A stretch of DNA of 64,000 nt from an uncultured Prevotellaceae bacterium (GTDB lineage: Bacteria > Bacteroidota > Bacteroidia > Bacteroidales > Muribaculaceae): the NCBI GenBank assembly GCA_947169265.1, contig CAMVPC010000005.1, positions 50,575 to 114,574 of the forward strand, in the 5' to 3' direction. The position numbers were made by a program, and so were the translations under genes. Shown here one piece after another: positions 7,506-17,154 of the stretch. A model generated the notes under the pieces. The model was not told the DNA's origin. It ran no database searches and saw only the letters and a list, made by a program, of their open reading frames with translations. The number at the start of each line of letters is the position of its first letter. The stretch's first letter is position 1.

Positions 7506-9692
7506 ATGAAAACAAAACTACTACACTCGATTTTCCTGGCGGTGGCGCTAATGGTGGCGCTGCCCGCCAGCGCCTACGACTTCATGGTCGATGGCATAGC
7601 CTATCAAAAAACCGGCAATACGGCAGTAGAAGTGACGTACGGAGGTAATTACACTGGTGATATCTCGATACCACCCTCGGTTGACTTAGATGGAACTACT
7701 TATATCGTTACCTCCATCGACAGTTATGCCTTCTATGGTTGCAGCGGGTTGACAAGCGTGACCATCCCCAACTCCGTCACCACCATCGGCGGCAGTGCGT
7801 TCCAGAGTTGCAGTGGCTTGACGAGCGTGACTATCGGCAACTCCGTCACCTCCATCGGCATCAGTGCGTTCAACGGTTGCAGTGGATTGACGAGCGTGAC
7901 CATCCCCAACTCCGTCACCACCATCGGCGGCAGTGCGTTCCAGAGTTGCAGTGGCTTGACGAGCATAAAAGTGGAAACGGGAAATACTGTTTATGATTCT
8001 CGCGAAGACTGTAATGCTATTATTGAGACCGCAAGCAAAACACTAATTGCGGGATGTAAGAATACCACCATCCCCAACTCCGTCACCTCCATCGGCAACT
8101 ATGCGTTCTACTACTGCATCGGCTTGACGAGCGTGACCATCCCCAACTCCGTTACCTCCATCGGCAACGGCGCGTTCGGTGGTTGCAGCGGCTTGACGAG
8201 CATGACCATCGGCAACTCGGTAACCTCCATCGGCGATGGGGCGTTCTCTGGTTGCAGCGGGTTGACGAGTGTTACCATCGGCAACTCGGTCACCACCATC
8301 GGCGGCAGTGCGTTCAACGGTTGCACCGGCTTGACGAGCGTGACCATCCCCAACTCCGTTACCTCCATCGGCAACGGCGCGTTCGGTGGTTGCAGCGGCT
8401 TGACGAGCATGACCATCGGCAACTCGGTAACCTCCATCGGCAACGGCGCGTTCGGTGGTTGCACCGGCTTGACGAGCATAAAAGTGGAAGCGGGAAATAC
8501 TGTTTATGATTCTCGCGAAGACTGTAATGCTATTATTGAGACCGCAAGCAATACACTAATTGCGGGATGTATGAATACCACCATCCCCAACTCCGTCACC
8601 TCCATCGGCGGCGGTGCGTTCGGTGGTTGCACCGGCTTGACGAGCGTTACTATCGGCAACTCGGTAACCTCCATCGGCGATGGGGCGTTCTCTGGTTGCA
8701 GCGGGTTGACGAGTGTTACCATCGGCAACTCGGTCACCACCATCGGCGGCAGTGCGTTCAACGGTTGCACCGGCTTGACGAGCGTGACCATCCCCAACTC
8801 GGTTACCACCGTCGGCGGCAGTGCGTTCCGCGCTTGCAGCGGCTTAGCGAGCGTGACCATCGGCAACTCGGTAACCTCCATCGGCAGCTATGCGTTCTCT
8901 GGTTGCAGCGGGTTGACGAGCGTTATTATCGGCAACTCGGTCACCTCCATCGGCGGCAGTGCGTTCAACGGTTGCACCGGCTTGACGAGCGTGACCATCC
9001 CCAACTCAGTTACCTCCATCGGCAACGGCGCGTTCGGTGGTTGCACCGGCTTGACGAGCGTAACCATCCCCAACTCGGTCACCTCCATCGGCAGCAGTGC
9101 GTTTTATAACTGCAGCGGCTTGACGAGCATAAAAGTGGAAGCGGGAAATACTGTTTATGATTCTCGCGATGACTGCAATGCTATTATTGAGACCGCAAGC
9201 AATACACTAATTGCGGGATGTATGAATACCACCATCCCCAACTCCGTCACCTCCATCGGCGGCAGTGCGTTCCGCGCTTGCAGCGGCTTGACGAGCGTGA
9301 CCATCGGCAACTCGGTAACCTCCATCGGCAGCTATGCGTTCAATGGTTGCACCGGCCTGACGAATATCTATAGCCATATTGTCAATCCGAATAATGTATT
9401 AGGAATAAATGTGTTCGGGAGTGTAGATAAGTCGAATTGCCAATTATATGTCCCAAGAGTTTCTCTTGATTTATACAAAGAGGCTGATCAGTGGAAGGAG
9501 TTTGAGCATATTGTGCCATTCGATGAGCCGGGCGACGTGAACGGCGACGAGGTGGTGAGCGGTGCCGACGTGACGGCGCTCTACAACGTGCTGCTCGACG
9601 GGGCCGAGGCCGGCGGTAGCGCCGACGTGAACGGCGACGGCGTGGTTAGCGGCGCCGACGTGACCGCCCTCTACAACCTCCTCCTTAATTAG
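7506..9692 (+). CDS. Secreted BspA-like leucine-rich repeat protein with dockerin-like tail
   Basis: The 728-residue protein has a signal peptide (residues 1-23, ending ALPASA). About 20 near-identical 23-residue LRR_5 (Treponema/BspA-type) units follow, consensus SVTIPNSVTSIGxxAFxGC, interrupted three times by a longer module containing KVEAGNTVYDSREDCNAIIE. A non-repeat linker near 630-670 leads to two dockerin-type loops (DVNGDEVVSGAD, with E in place of the usual G, and DVNGDGVVSGAD). BspA-type proteins are commonly surface adhesins, so binding to host or bacterial surfaces is a fair inference. The gene starts 12 bp after the broken DUF2971 gene and no separate promoter is visible. Confidence 0.8.
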   Translation: MKTKLLHSIFLAVALMVALPASAYDFMVDGIAYQKTGNTAVEVTYGGNYTGDISIPPSVDLDGTTYIVTSIDSYAFYGCSGLTSVTIPNSVTTIGGSAFQSCSGLTSVTIGNSVTSIGISAFNGCSGLTSVTIPNSVTTIGGSAFQSCSGLTSIKVETGNTVYDSREDCNAIIETASKTLIAGCKNTTIPNSVTSIGNYAFYYCIGLTSVTIPNSVTSIGNGAFGGCSGLTSMTIGNSVTSIGDGAFSGCSGLTSVTIGNSVTTIGGSAFNGCTGLTSVTIPNSVTSIGNGAFGGCSGLTSMTIGNSVTSIGNGAFGGCTGLTSIKVEAGNTVYDSREDCNAIIETASNTLIAGCMNTTIPNSVTSIGGGAFGGCTGLTSVTIGNSVTSIGDGAFSGCSGLTSVTIGNSVTTIGGSAFNGCTGLTSVTIPNSVTTVGGSAFRACSGLASVTIGNSVTSIGSYAFSGCSGLTSVIIGNSVTSIGGSAFNGCTGLTSVTIPNSVTSIGNGAFGGCTGLTSVTIPNSVTSIGSSAFYNCSGLTSIKVEAGNTVYDSRDDCNAIIETASNTLIAGCMNTTIPNSVTSIGGSAFRACSGLTSVTIGNSVTSIGSYAFNGCTGLTNIYSHIVNPNNVLGINVFGSVDKSNCQLYVPRVSLDLYKEADQWKEFEHIVPFDEPGDVNGDEVVSGADVTALYNVLLDGAEAGGSADVNGDGVVSGADVTALYNLLLN
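7733..9360 (+). repeat. 69-bp LRR coding repeat array with segmental duplications
   Basis: The array is made of 69-bp units that are nearly identical at DNA level. It includes larger repeated blocks: the long module starting near 7958, 8471 and 9122, and a block of two to three units near 8213-8355 repeated near 8660-8800. Such near-identity allows unit gain and loss by recombination. The array also creates long spurious frames on the opposite strand. Confidence 0.85.
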
Positions 9693-9732
9693 ATGTTAGA
9701 TTTTAGATTTTAGAAAGGCTGGGGTTAAAACA

Positions 9733-9762
9733 GCAAGTGACGCATTGTTTTGCGTCACTTGC
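9733..9762. terminator. Bidirectional terminator between convergent LRR genes
   Basis: GCAAGTGACGCA (9733-9744) pairs perfectly with TGCGTCACTTGC (9751-9762), loop of 6. It is flanked by AAAACA on one side and CGTTTATT on the other and lies between converging genes. Confidence 0.75.
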
Positions 9763-9791
9763 CGTTTATTACACACGCTTTCGCGTTTGAT

Positions 9792-12700
9792 TTATTGCAG
9801 TAGCAGGTTGTATAGGGCGGTCACGTCGGCTCCGCTCACGAGGCCGTCGCCACTCACATCGGCATTGCCGTTCACCGGCTTGTCGTCAAGCAAAAGTCCG
9901 TAAAGCGCTGTCACGTCGGCGCCGCTCACCACTCCGTCGCCGTTCACGTCACCCACAACGCCGTCATCTTCGCCAATTATCACTTGGGTTTTCACGATTT
10001 CTCCATTAAGGGTGACAGCTTTGAGGTCGGTGTCGTAGACAGCACCCGCCGGCTTGCTGATGAAGTAACTTTCATTCACGCCGTCCACGCCCTTGATATC
10101 GGCAAAACCGATAACGGAGCCGTCACGCGGACCGGTGGCCTTGACGACACTCTCGTCACTTACCCCGAGCGAATTAGTGCCAACGGATGACATAATACCC
10201 GCATAGTTACCTTTAGCGTCAAGGGTAAGCGGGCCTGTGATGTTGAATCTCCAGGCCACCTCGATACCGGATTCGCTTGCCGAGATGTTGAGTGAGGCTT
10301 TTTCATCGGCACGGAGAGTGAGTCCGTTGCCATCGTACAGACCTGTATCGAATCCGTTAATTGAGTTCCTTCCTTTGAAAGTGATAATAGCCGGATAAAC
10401 CACCCCGCTATGGCCATTGAATAATCCTGTGGAGCCACCACCACTTCCGGGTTTTGCGATGGCCACATTGTCGAAAGTGAGGTGAAAGTACAAATTCATC
10501 ATGGTTTCCTGGACTATTTTATCGACCGTGATTGAGCCACTCACGCCCTCGGCGGTGAATTTCTTGTCCTCGTCGAGCCTGCGGCCGGCGAGGTAGAAAG
10601 AGCTTAGTTGGCCTCTACTACTGTAAAGGACCTCATCGACATACTCATCATCGTCAAACTCGACAGCCGCATACACACCGGAAACTTTTTCCACAGCGGT
10701 CTTATTCCACACCGATTCACCATCGGGAATATAGAAATAGGTACCGGCCTTGCTTACCGGCGGCTCGGTCTTGGCGTTATGCAAGAGGCAAGTGAGGTAA
10801 GGATTGCTTATTGCGGGCGCGGTGCCGTCGGGTTCTTTCATAGTGAGGAAACCGTAAAATCCCGACGTTCCCTTGATTGCAAAGGGCAATCCGGCCGGAA
10901 CCGTGACCGGATATTGAGTATTATCACGGAGACTGCGCAAACTCAGGCTACCATTAATGCCGAAAAGGCCGGAACCGCGCACCCCATGAATCCGTCGCGT
11001 GACGGTATAGATATCCAGAGCTTGCGAGCCGGCGTAAGGCTCAAGTTGCACATCGCTATCGAAAGCGTGAAGCGCGAATTCTGATGTAACCACCGCGCGG
11101 AAGATGTCGCCGTCATAGGACGACCACCTTGTTTGGATGGAGTCGTACAACTGATAGGGAACATATACCGTGATGTCGTCGCCGGTGGACCAAAATGCGT
11201 TGAACACCGTGCCGCGTGGCTTGCTGTTCATCAGCAAGAAGTTCTTCACACCGCTATCCTTAAAGGCGTTGCTGCCCACATAGGTCACCGTGGCGGGAAT
11301 GGGGAACACGCCTTGTGGACAACCCGACGAACCTTCTTGAGTGAGCATGCGGCAGTTGCGGAACGCGTCTTCGTGGATATAGGTCAACTTCGGGCTCATG
11401 GCGTGGTTCTTGAGCGCGTAACAGTTATAGAAAGCGCTGCGACCAAAGTAGGTTATTTTATTCATGCCCTTTACTTCCTCGAGGTGTGTACATCCCGAAA
11501 AAGCATAGTTCTCGAGACGTGTCACCTTGGAGTCGGCCATGTTCACGCTCACCAGCGTTGAATCGCTGTAGAAGGCATTGGCACCGATGGCAGTCACTTT
11601 CGATGGAAGAGTGATGCTTTCGAGTGAATAGCACATTTCAAAGGCTTGCTCACCGATTTCGGTGATTTGCGGCGGCAAGGTCACCGAAGTCATGCTCCAA
11701 TTCATCGACAACTGGCGATAACCAATCTTGGTGATACCGGTGAAGTATTGCAGCTCATCGAACGAGGTAATGGCGTAACGGCTCTTGGCGCCACTGGAAT
11801 AGCCTTCCATGCCGAACATGCCGCCCAGGTCGGTAACGGCCGCGGCTTCGCTGTAACTAATCTGCTCGTCGCCGCTGGTATCAAAACCACTGCGCACGCA
11901 CAAGTCGCGCACCGCGTCGCAAGCGAATTCAATCACCTCGCTGTCGCGCGCCTTGAGATTCTTGAAATTTTTCCACGCGATGGCGCGGGAATAGTTCTCA
12001 AAAGCCTCTGCGGGCACATACACCTTGGCCTGGTCGTAAATAGTTGAAGTGAAAGCGGCGGTCGCCGTTGTGGGTGGCGTGACGGCCATGCACACGATAT
12101 AATCGAGAGCAGTGAGGACAAACGCGTTGGCGCTGATGGTTTTGAGGTTCTCGCCCATTGTGACCCTGGAGAGGAGGGTGCAGTTAGCAAAAGCTCCAGT
12201 ACCGATACTCGTCACCGTGGATGGAAGTTGCATTTCACGCAGACCAGCGCCGGCAAATGCACTCACACCGATAGTGAGCAGTCCCTCGGGCAGGTGCACA
12301 GCCGAGAGGTTGCCACGGCTGGCGCTGAAGGCATTGTCCTCGATGGAGGTGACGGCATAGTCGACACCCTCGTGGGTAACTGTGGCCGGTATGGTGACGA
12401 TACCCGTGTAGATGCCGCCGGGCTTGCGCGTCACGCCCACGGTTCCATCGCTGTTAATGACGTAAGCGATGCCGTCTTCCTCAAAGTCGAAATTGAGCCC
12501 GTCGATATTTTCAAACTTGCTCCACTCGTTGGCCGAGCCGTAGGTCTCCATCGCTGAGCGCGGCACCTTGAGCGTGGCGTTGCTGTAGGTGTCACCGGAA
12601 AACATGTCATAAGATAATGAACCACTATTGTAGGTGGGAGGTGTGCTCGCTTTCGATGTGATTGCCATCACGGGAGAGTTATTGAAAGCTCTATCATTAA

Positions 12701-13844
12701 TTTCGGTGAGACCTCTTCCCAAAGTCACATCGGTGAGCAGCGGGCATGAGTTAAAAGCAAAACTTCCTATCCGGGTCACCGCGTCGGGAACAGCGATTTG
12801 CCCAATTCCCGATTCAAAGAAAGCATAGTCATAGATCTGATTGATATTGTCGGGCATGTAGAGTGCGTTGAGCTCTTTGGCGCGCGCGAATGCCTCGGGG
12901 CCGATACCGGTGACAGTGTAGGTGATGCCGTCATGGGTCACGGTAGCGGGTACGGTAAGCACTCCGCGGTAGTCATTGACCAGGGGGTCACGGCCAACAA
13001 CCATCACGCGGTTTTCGCCATTTCTCATGTAATAAAAATCACTCTCCTTGAAAGAGAATTGACTGCGAATGGTGCTGTTGTTGTGGTTGAGGATGGTTTG
13101 CCAACCATCGGCGTTTTGGTAAGCCTTCCACGAGTTTGACGGTAAGTGGAGATTAATGCCATATTTAAAGTTGTCGTTGCCCATAATAGGGGGACTCTCT
13201 CTCCACACATACACATCGCAAACTCCCCGACTGCCCGCGGCATCGAATGTGCCGGATTGAATCCGGCAGACGCCCGAGCCCAAGGCCAGAATGCGAATCG
13301 GGCAGTTGCCGAAGGCATTTGCGCCGAGCGAGGTAACACTGTTGGGAATAAACAACTCGCCATCACCATTGGCATAGCCGCAACTAAAAAATGTACTATT
13401 CCCAATTTCTATCAAGCCCTCATTAAGCTCCAGATGCCTAACGCTTCGGCAATTGTCGAAAGCGTTATCGCCGATTGAAGTCACCGACGACGGAATGGAA
13501 AGCACACCGGTGAGACCGGTGCAATTTGCAAACGCGCTTGACCGGATTCGGGTGATGCTGTTGGGAATCGCGATGCCTATCAAGTCGTAACAGTCTTTAA
13601 AGGCATTCTCCATAATTTCGCTCACGGTGAAACCGTATCCCCTTCCATTATAGTAGTAGGTGACATTGCGTGGAATGACCACATCACCACTATACTTCGT
13701 GCCGTCGGGGCGCGCTTTGACCGCGGCATAGCCGTCACCCGTAACGTAGTAGTATATTCCTTCGTACTCAAAGGTGCTGAAATCGTAGGCTCCCGCCTCG
13801 AGCGTTACGAGTGAGAGCAAAAAGAGGAAAAATCGTTTATACAT
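9792..13844 (-). CDS. Large secreted BspA-like LRR protein with EF-hand and dockerin-like tail
   Basis: The 1350-residue protein has a signal peptide (1-19, ending LEAGA). Several blocks of degenerate LRR_5 repeats (ITRIRSSAFANCTGL, VTSIGTGAFANCTLL and similar) are separated by segments of the type KVPRSAMETYGSANEWSKF. Near residue 655 there is an EF-hand-like loop (DTSGDEQISYSEA), followed by FDELQYFTGITKIG, an arrangement often seen in Prevotella-like LRR proteins. After about residue 940 a beta-rich, non-repeat region follows, and the tail has two dockerin loops (DVNGDGVVSGAD, DVSGDGLVSGAD). The repeats are far more diverged than those of the neighbouring LRR gene. Surface adhesion is inferred only from the family. 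Confidence 0.75.
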   Translation of the reverse strand: MYKRFFLFLLSLVTLEAGAYDFSTFEYEGIYYYVTGDGYAAVKARPDGTKYSGDVVIPRNVTYYYNGRGYGFTVSEIMENAFKDCYDLIGIAIPNSITRIRSSAFANCTGLTGVLSIPSSVTSIGDNAFDNCRSVRHLELNEGLIEIGNSTFFSCGYANGDGELFIPNSVTSLGANAFGNCPIRILALGSGVCRIQSGTFDAAGSRGVCDVYVWRESPPIMGNDNFKYGINLHLPSNSWKAYQNADGWQTILNHNNSTIRSQFSFKESDFYYMRNGENRVMVVGRDPLVNDYRGVLTVPATVTHDGITYTVTGIGPEAFARAKELNALYMPDNINQIYDYAFFESGIGQIAVPDAVTRIGSFAFNSCPLLTDVTLGRGLTEINDRAFNNSPVMAITSKASTPPTYNSGSLSYDMFSGDTYSNATLKVPRSAMETYGSANEWSKFENIDGLNFDFEEDGIAYVINSDGTVGVTRKPGGIYTGIVTIPATVTHEGVDYAVTSIEDNAFSASRGNLSAVHLPEGLLTIGVSAFAGAGLREMQLPSTVTSIGTGAFANCTLLSRVTMGENLKTISANAFVLTALDYIVCMAVTPPTTATAAFTSTIYDQAKVYVPAEAFENYSRAIAWKNFKNLKARDSEVIEFACDAVRDLCVRSGFDTSGDEQISYSEAAAVTDLGGMFGMEGYSSGAKSRYAITSFDELQYFTGITKIGYRQLSMNWSMTSVTLPPQITEIGEQAFEMCYSLESITLPSKVTAIGANAFYSDSTLVSVNMADSKVTRLENYAFSGCTHLEEVKGMNKITYFGRSAFYNCYALKNHAMSPKLTYIHEDAFRNCRMLTQEGSSGCPQGVFPIPATVTYVGSNAFKDSGVKNFLLMNSKPRGTVFNAFWSTGDDITVYVPYQLYDSIQTRWSSYDGDIFRAVVTSEFALHAFDSDVQLEPYAGSQALDIYTVTRRIHGVRGSGLFGINGSLSLRSLRDNTQYPVTVPAGLPFAIKGTSGFYGFLTMKEPDGTAPAISNPYLTCLLHNAKTEPPVSKAGTYFYIPDGESVWNKTAVEKVSGVYAAVEFDDDEYVDEVLYSSRGQLSSFYLAGRRLDEDKKFTAEGVSGSITVDKIVQETMMNLYFHLTFDNVAIAKPGSGGGSTGLFNGHSGVVYPAIITFKGRNSINGFDTGLYDGNGLTLRADEKASLNISASESGIEVAWRFNITGPLTLDAKGNYAGIMSSVGTNSLGVSDESVVKATGPRDGSVIGFADIKGVDGVNESYFISKPAGAVYDTDLKAVTLNGEIVKTQVIIGEDDGVVGDVNGDGVVSGADVTALYGLLLDDKPVNGNADVSGDGLVSGADVTALYNLLLQ

Positions 13845-13883
13845 AAGGCTTGAATTTAATATTATCTAATAAATAATAAAGTT

Positions 13884-13915
13884 TTGTTGGCAAATTTAAA
13901 CAAATTCGCCAACAA
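13884..13915 (-). terminator. Probable terminator after the flavodiiron gene
   Basis: TTGTTGGC (13884-13891) pairs with GCCAACAA (13908-13915). Read on the minus strand the hairpin is followed by an AT-rich run. The loop also contains a TAAATTTG hexamer-type -7 on the minus strand (13891-13898), so this segment may double as the promoter region of the LRR gene. Confidence 0.5.
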
Positions 13916-13946
13916 TAAAAACAATTTCGCAGAAATCTTTAATATT

Positions 13947-15146
13947 TTACAATTTCCCAGCGAGTGCGGTGCCGTAGGCACGGCAAGCCTCGAGCGCGTC
14001 GCCGTCGGGGACCCAAAGGGTGCGCAATCCGTCATCAAGCAGTTCGTATCCGCAAGCCGACAATCGCTCGTTAAGCAGTTTCACAGCCTCGCCGCTCCAT
14101 CCGTAAGAGCCGAAAGCGGCAGCCTTCTTGTTTTTGAGTTTTAGTCCTTTTGCCATTTCGAGGAGACCAGCGATGGCGTGCGAATATCCATTGTTGATAG
14201 TGGGCGAACCGATGAGGAAAGCGCGCGAGTGGAACATCTCGGTGAGCACGTCGTTCTTGTCGTCGAGCGCAGCGTTCATCAGTTTCACGGTCACATCGGG
14301 CGCCGCTTGAGTCAGCCCTTTAGCGATTGCCTCGGCCATGAGTCGGGTCGATTGCCACATGGTGTCGTAGATAATAGTCACCTGGTTCTCTTGATAGGCA
14401 TTGCTCCACTGGGCATATTTATCGATAATCAGGTCAATGCGGTCACGCCAAATCAAGCCGTGGCTGGGACAAATCATGGAAATTTCAAGAGGACTATCCT
14501 GAATCTCCTTCAATTTGCGCGCCGCCATAGGGCTGAAGGGGTTGATGATGTTGGCATAATACTTCTCGGCCTCGTAGAAGAGCGCCTCCTGCGCCACGGT
14601 GTCGTCATAGAGCGACTCGGCGGCGAAATGCTGACCGAAGCCGTCGTTGCTGAACAGGATATTTTCGCCGCTCAGGTGGGTGAACATGGTGTCGGGCCAG
14701 TGAAGCATGGGTGCCTCGATAAAAGATAGCGTGAGCGAACCAAGCGAGAGCGTATCGCCCGTCTTGACACGCACAAAATTCCAGTCTTGATGATAGTGCC
14801 CACGCAGGATAGCCTCGCCCTTGGCGGTACAATAAATGGGCGTTCCGGGGATTTCGCGCAGCAGTTCCACCAACGCGCCGCTGTGGTCCACCTCGTTGTG
14901 GTTCATGACGATATAGTCAATCTCACGCAAGTCGATAACCTCCTTGAGACGCGCCACAAACTCGCGGTCGTATGGCCCCCATACGGTATCGATAAGAGCG
15001 ACTTTCTCGTCTTTGACAAGATAAGAATTATAGCTGGTGCCGCGATGAGTCGAAAGTTCTTCGCCATGGAAATGCTTGAGTTCCCAGTCGACTTTTCCAA
15101 CCCAGGTCACATGTTCAGTTAATTTTTTTGCCATATTAGTTTTCAT
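13947..15146 (-). CDS. fprA: Flavodiiron protein (A-type flavoprotein, O2/NO reductase)
   Basis: The 399-residue length is normal for class A flavodiiron proteins. The N-terminal metallo-beta-lactamase domain has the diiron ligands HNEVDH (H83, E85, D87, H88), H149 in MLHWPD, D168 in FSNDGF and H229 in PSHG. The C-terminal flavodoxin domain starts near residue 255 with the FMN loop IIYDTMWQSTRLMAEAI. There is no rubredoxin domain, so electrons must come from a separate partner. The family reduces oxygen to water or NO to N2O in anaerobes, which suits an anaerobic gut bacterium. Start: ATG at 15146; a second ATG four codons later (MAKKL) is equally possible. Confidence 0.9.
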   Translation of the reverse strand: MKTNMAKKLTEHVTWVGKVDWELKHFHGEELSTHRGTSYNSYLVKDEKVALIDTVWGPYDREFVARLKEVIDLREIDYIVMNHNEVDHSGALVELLREIPGTPIYCTAKGEAILRGHYHQDWNFVRVKTGDTLSLGSLTLSFIEAPMLHWPDTMFTHLSGENILFSNDGFGQHFAAESLYDDTVAQEALFYEAEKYYANIINPFSPMAARKLKEIQDSPLEISMICPSHGLIWRDRIDLIIDKYAQWSNAYQENQVTIIYDTMWQSTRLMAEAIAKGLTQAAPDVTVKLMNAALDDKNDVLTEMFHSRAFLIGSPTINNGYSHAIAGLLEMAKGLKLKNKKAAAFGSYGWSGEAVKLLNERLSACGYELLDDGLRTLWVPDGDALEACRAYGTALAGKL

Positions 15147-15169
15147 TAGTTTTTGGGTTAAACATCGCC

Positions 15170-15206
15170 TGCGGCCACACGCGGCCGCAACAGCACCGCA
15201 AAGTTA
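15170..15206 (-). promoter_or_regulatory. Minus-strand promoter -7 and 5' hairpin of the flavodiiron gene
   Basis: On the minus strand TAACTTTG lies at 15206-15199. The start site is expected near 15192. Just downstream, a hairpin TGCGGCC/GGCCGCA (15170-15189) forms almost at the 5' end of the transcript. No good -33 TTTG is seen. Confidence 0.5.
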
Positions 15207-15260
15207 ATGATTTTTTGTGTTTTTTGCAGGATTATTGCGACATAAAAGCGAAAAAAACAT

Positions 15261-15268
15261 TAACTTTG
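15261..15268 (+). promoter_or_regulatory. Promoter -7 element for the solute-binding gene
   Basis: TAACTTTG 28 bp upstream of the ATG at 15296, matching TAnnTTTG. A -33 element is not clear (ATTG at 15234-15237 is 23 bp away). Confidence 0.5.
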
Positions 15269-15295
15269 CCTTTTGGTAAATAATCACAGGACACG

Positions 15296-16114
15296 ATGCT
15301 GCAACGCCGACAATTACCCAAGAAAGGGAACTTTGCCATCCTTGTGCTGCTACTGGTGGGAACAGTGGCGGCTATGCTGATGCTGGCTCGGTGTGGCGGC
15401 GGCTCAGGCCATAGGGCCGAATCGGGCGGCGACACACTTGATGTAGCCATTGAGTATTCTCCCGTCACCTATTACAGCTACGACGACACGTTGGGTGGCT
15501 TCTCTTATGACCTGCTCCGGCATTTGTCGGCCCGGCACCACCGCCCCATGAAATTCCACCCCATCACCACGCTCGAGGTGGGGTTGGAAGGTTTGGAAGC
15601 CGGATTCTACGACATCGTGGTGGCGCAATTTCCTGTGACCGGCGAGAATAAGCAACGCTATCTGTTCTCCAGCGCGTTGTATATCGACAACCAAGTGCTG
15701 CTGCAACGGCGCCGCGATGATGGCACACTCCGCGTGAATACACAGCTCGACCTTGCCCACACCACAGTAACCATCGTCAAGGGCTCGCCCATGAAAGAAC
15801 GCCTTGCGGGCCTCTCACGCGAGATTGGCGACACCATCTATGTGGCCGAGGATCCCGACTATGGTCCCGAGCAATTGATGATGATGGTGGCTGCCGGCGA
15901 GGTGGAGCTTGCCGTGATTAACGAACACATCGCACGTAGCCTCGCGCCGTCTTATCCACAAGTTGATGTCTCGACGCGTGTGAGTTTCTCGCAGTTTCAG
16001 GCACTCACACTGCGTCATGACAATCGGGCGCTGTGCGACACGCTTAGCCTTTGGATTGACGACGCAAAGCGCTCACCTTTCTATCACAGCTTATCTTCAC
16101 GTTATTTCAAATAA
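15296..16114 (+). CDS. Solute-binding protein family 3-like envelope protein
   Basis: The 272-residue protein has a basic N-terminus, a hydrophobic segment (about residues 14-32) and a cysteine in MLARCGGG that could be a lipidation site, although the box is not classical. Residues 45-260 resemble bacterial extracellular solute-binding proteins of family 3: DVAIEYSPVTYYSYDDTLGGFSYDLL at the start, then FYDIVVAQFPVTGENKQRYLFSS and VNTQLDLAHTTVTIVKGSP. No ABC permease or ATPase is nearby, so it may be a stand-alone sensor or MltF-like periplasmic protein rather than a transporter subunit. The gene downstream starts 30 bp later and is probably cotranscribed. Confidence 0.6.
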   Translation: MLQRRQLPKKGNFAILVLLLVGTVAAMLMLARCGGGSGHRAESGGDTLDVAIEYSPVTYYSYDDTLGGFSYDLLRHLSARHHRPMKFHPITTLEVGLEGLEAGFYDIVVAQFPVTGENKQRYLFSSALYIDNQVLLQRRRDDGTLRVNTQLDLAHTTVTIVKGSPMKERLAGLSREIGDTIYVAEDPDYGPEQLMMMVAAGEVELAVINEHIARSLAPSYPQVDVSTRVSFSQFQALTLRHDNRALCDTLSLWIDDAKRSPFYHSLSSRYFK

Positions 16115-16144
16115 AATCATCAACACAATAATCATTAATAGAAT

Positions 16145-17044
16145 ATGGATAAGAATACCGAAATTTACATGAACATCAACGACAAGGAGCTGGGGCCGTT
16201 CCACATCAACCAACTGGTGGAAAACGGACTCGTCCCCGACGCTCTCGTTTGGTGGCAAGGAGCGGCTAATTGGGTAAAAGCCGGCGAAGTCCCCGAGTTT
16301 CAGCCCTTGCTGCAACAAGTTAGCGCGCAGCAACAACCCGAGCCGCAACAGGTTGTCCAAGTACCGCAACCGCAACCCGCGTCGCAACCCGTCGGTGGCA
16401 GTCAGCCCACCATGCGATGCCCTTACTGCGGAGAGGAAATCCTTGCCATCGCACGCAAGTGCCGCTACTGCGGCGAATGGCTGCAACCGATGTCAGCCGG
16501 TGATTACTCAAGCACACCGGTCTCGCAACCCACCGGCGGGCAACCTACTACCGTTGGGCCAGGACTTCCTCAGGTCTCACAGCCGGGCAGTGTGCCCCCC
16601 ATTCCTCAGCCCGACTATCAATCGGCCCAACAGTCGATGGGCTACGACAACACCCCGGTGTCTTATCCCACCGGATATGACAACGTGCCGAGCACTCCGG
16701 TCGCGCCACCTGCCATTCCCATGGTTGACCAATATGGCAACCCCATTGACCCGTACATGCAACCAAATGACCCAATGCCCCCTAAGCCCAAAAAGAGCAA
16801 CAAGGGCATCATTATCGCGGTTATCATTATAGTGGCTTTGGCCATCGTTGTCGGCGCGCTTGCGGCGGTTTACTACAGCTCGCAGCAGCACCGCAATGAC
16901 ACCGACTATGGCTACGACACCGACTACGGTTACAGTACCGAACAAGTAGAAGAAGCCGCCCCGGTCGAAGAGACCGAAGACGATAGCGAGTACTACGACA
17001 GTCGCTACTATGACGATACACCCGAAGACTCGCCACAAAAATAA
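16145..17044 (+). CDS. GYF_2-like domain / zinc-ribbon membrane protein
   Basis: In the 299-residue protein, residues 5-55 match the GYF_2 (DUF4339) fold, with ELGPFHINQLVENGLV and LVWWQGAANWVKAGE. A double CxxC zinc ribbon follows near residue 95 (CPYCGEEILAIARKCRYCGE). A long Pro/Gln/Ser-rich linker leads to a transmembrane helix near residue 220 (IIIAVIIIVALAIVVGALAA) and then an acidic, tyrosine-rich tail (DTDYGYDTDYGYSTEQ). The arrangement suggests an inner-membrane protein with a cytosolic binding head and an outside tail. Function is unknown. Confidence 0.6.
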   Translation: MDKNTEIYMNINDKELGPFHINQLVENGLVPDALVWWQGAANWVKAGEVPEFQPLLQQVSAQQQPEPQQVVQVPQPQPASQPVGGSQPTMRCPYCGEEILAIARKCRYCGEWLQPMSAGDYSSTPVSQPTGGQPTTVGPGLPQVSQPGSVPPIPQPDYQSAQQSMGYDNTPVSYPTGYDNVPSTPVAPPAIPMVDQYGNPIDPYMQPNDPMPPKPKKSNKGIIIAVIIIVALAIVVGALAAVYYSSQQHRNDTDYGYDTDYGYSTEQVEEAAPVEETEDDSEYYDSRYYDDTPEDSPQK

Positions 17045-17084
17045 ATCGAGACCCATTATTAAGCCTTACACGGCCACATAATAG

Positions 17085-17124
17085 AATCTGCGCGAAATCG
17101 TTCATACTCGATTTCGCGCAGATT
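17085..17124. terminator. Bidirectional terminator between convergent genes
   Basis: A perfect 16-bp stem: 17085-17100 (AATCTGCGCGAAATCG) pairs with 17109-17124, loop of 8, between the GYF gene and the amylase gene. Confidence 0.8.
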
Positions 17125-17154
17125 ATTATATGAGGGCTTAGGCCCTTGTGGTGA

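Noticed and set aside
7733..9360. Regular repeat array that could suggest a CRISPR
   Set aside because: The units are 69 bp, in frame, translate into LRR_5 repeats and have no unique spacers.
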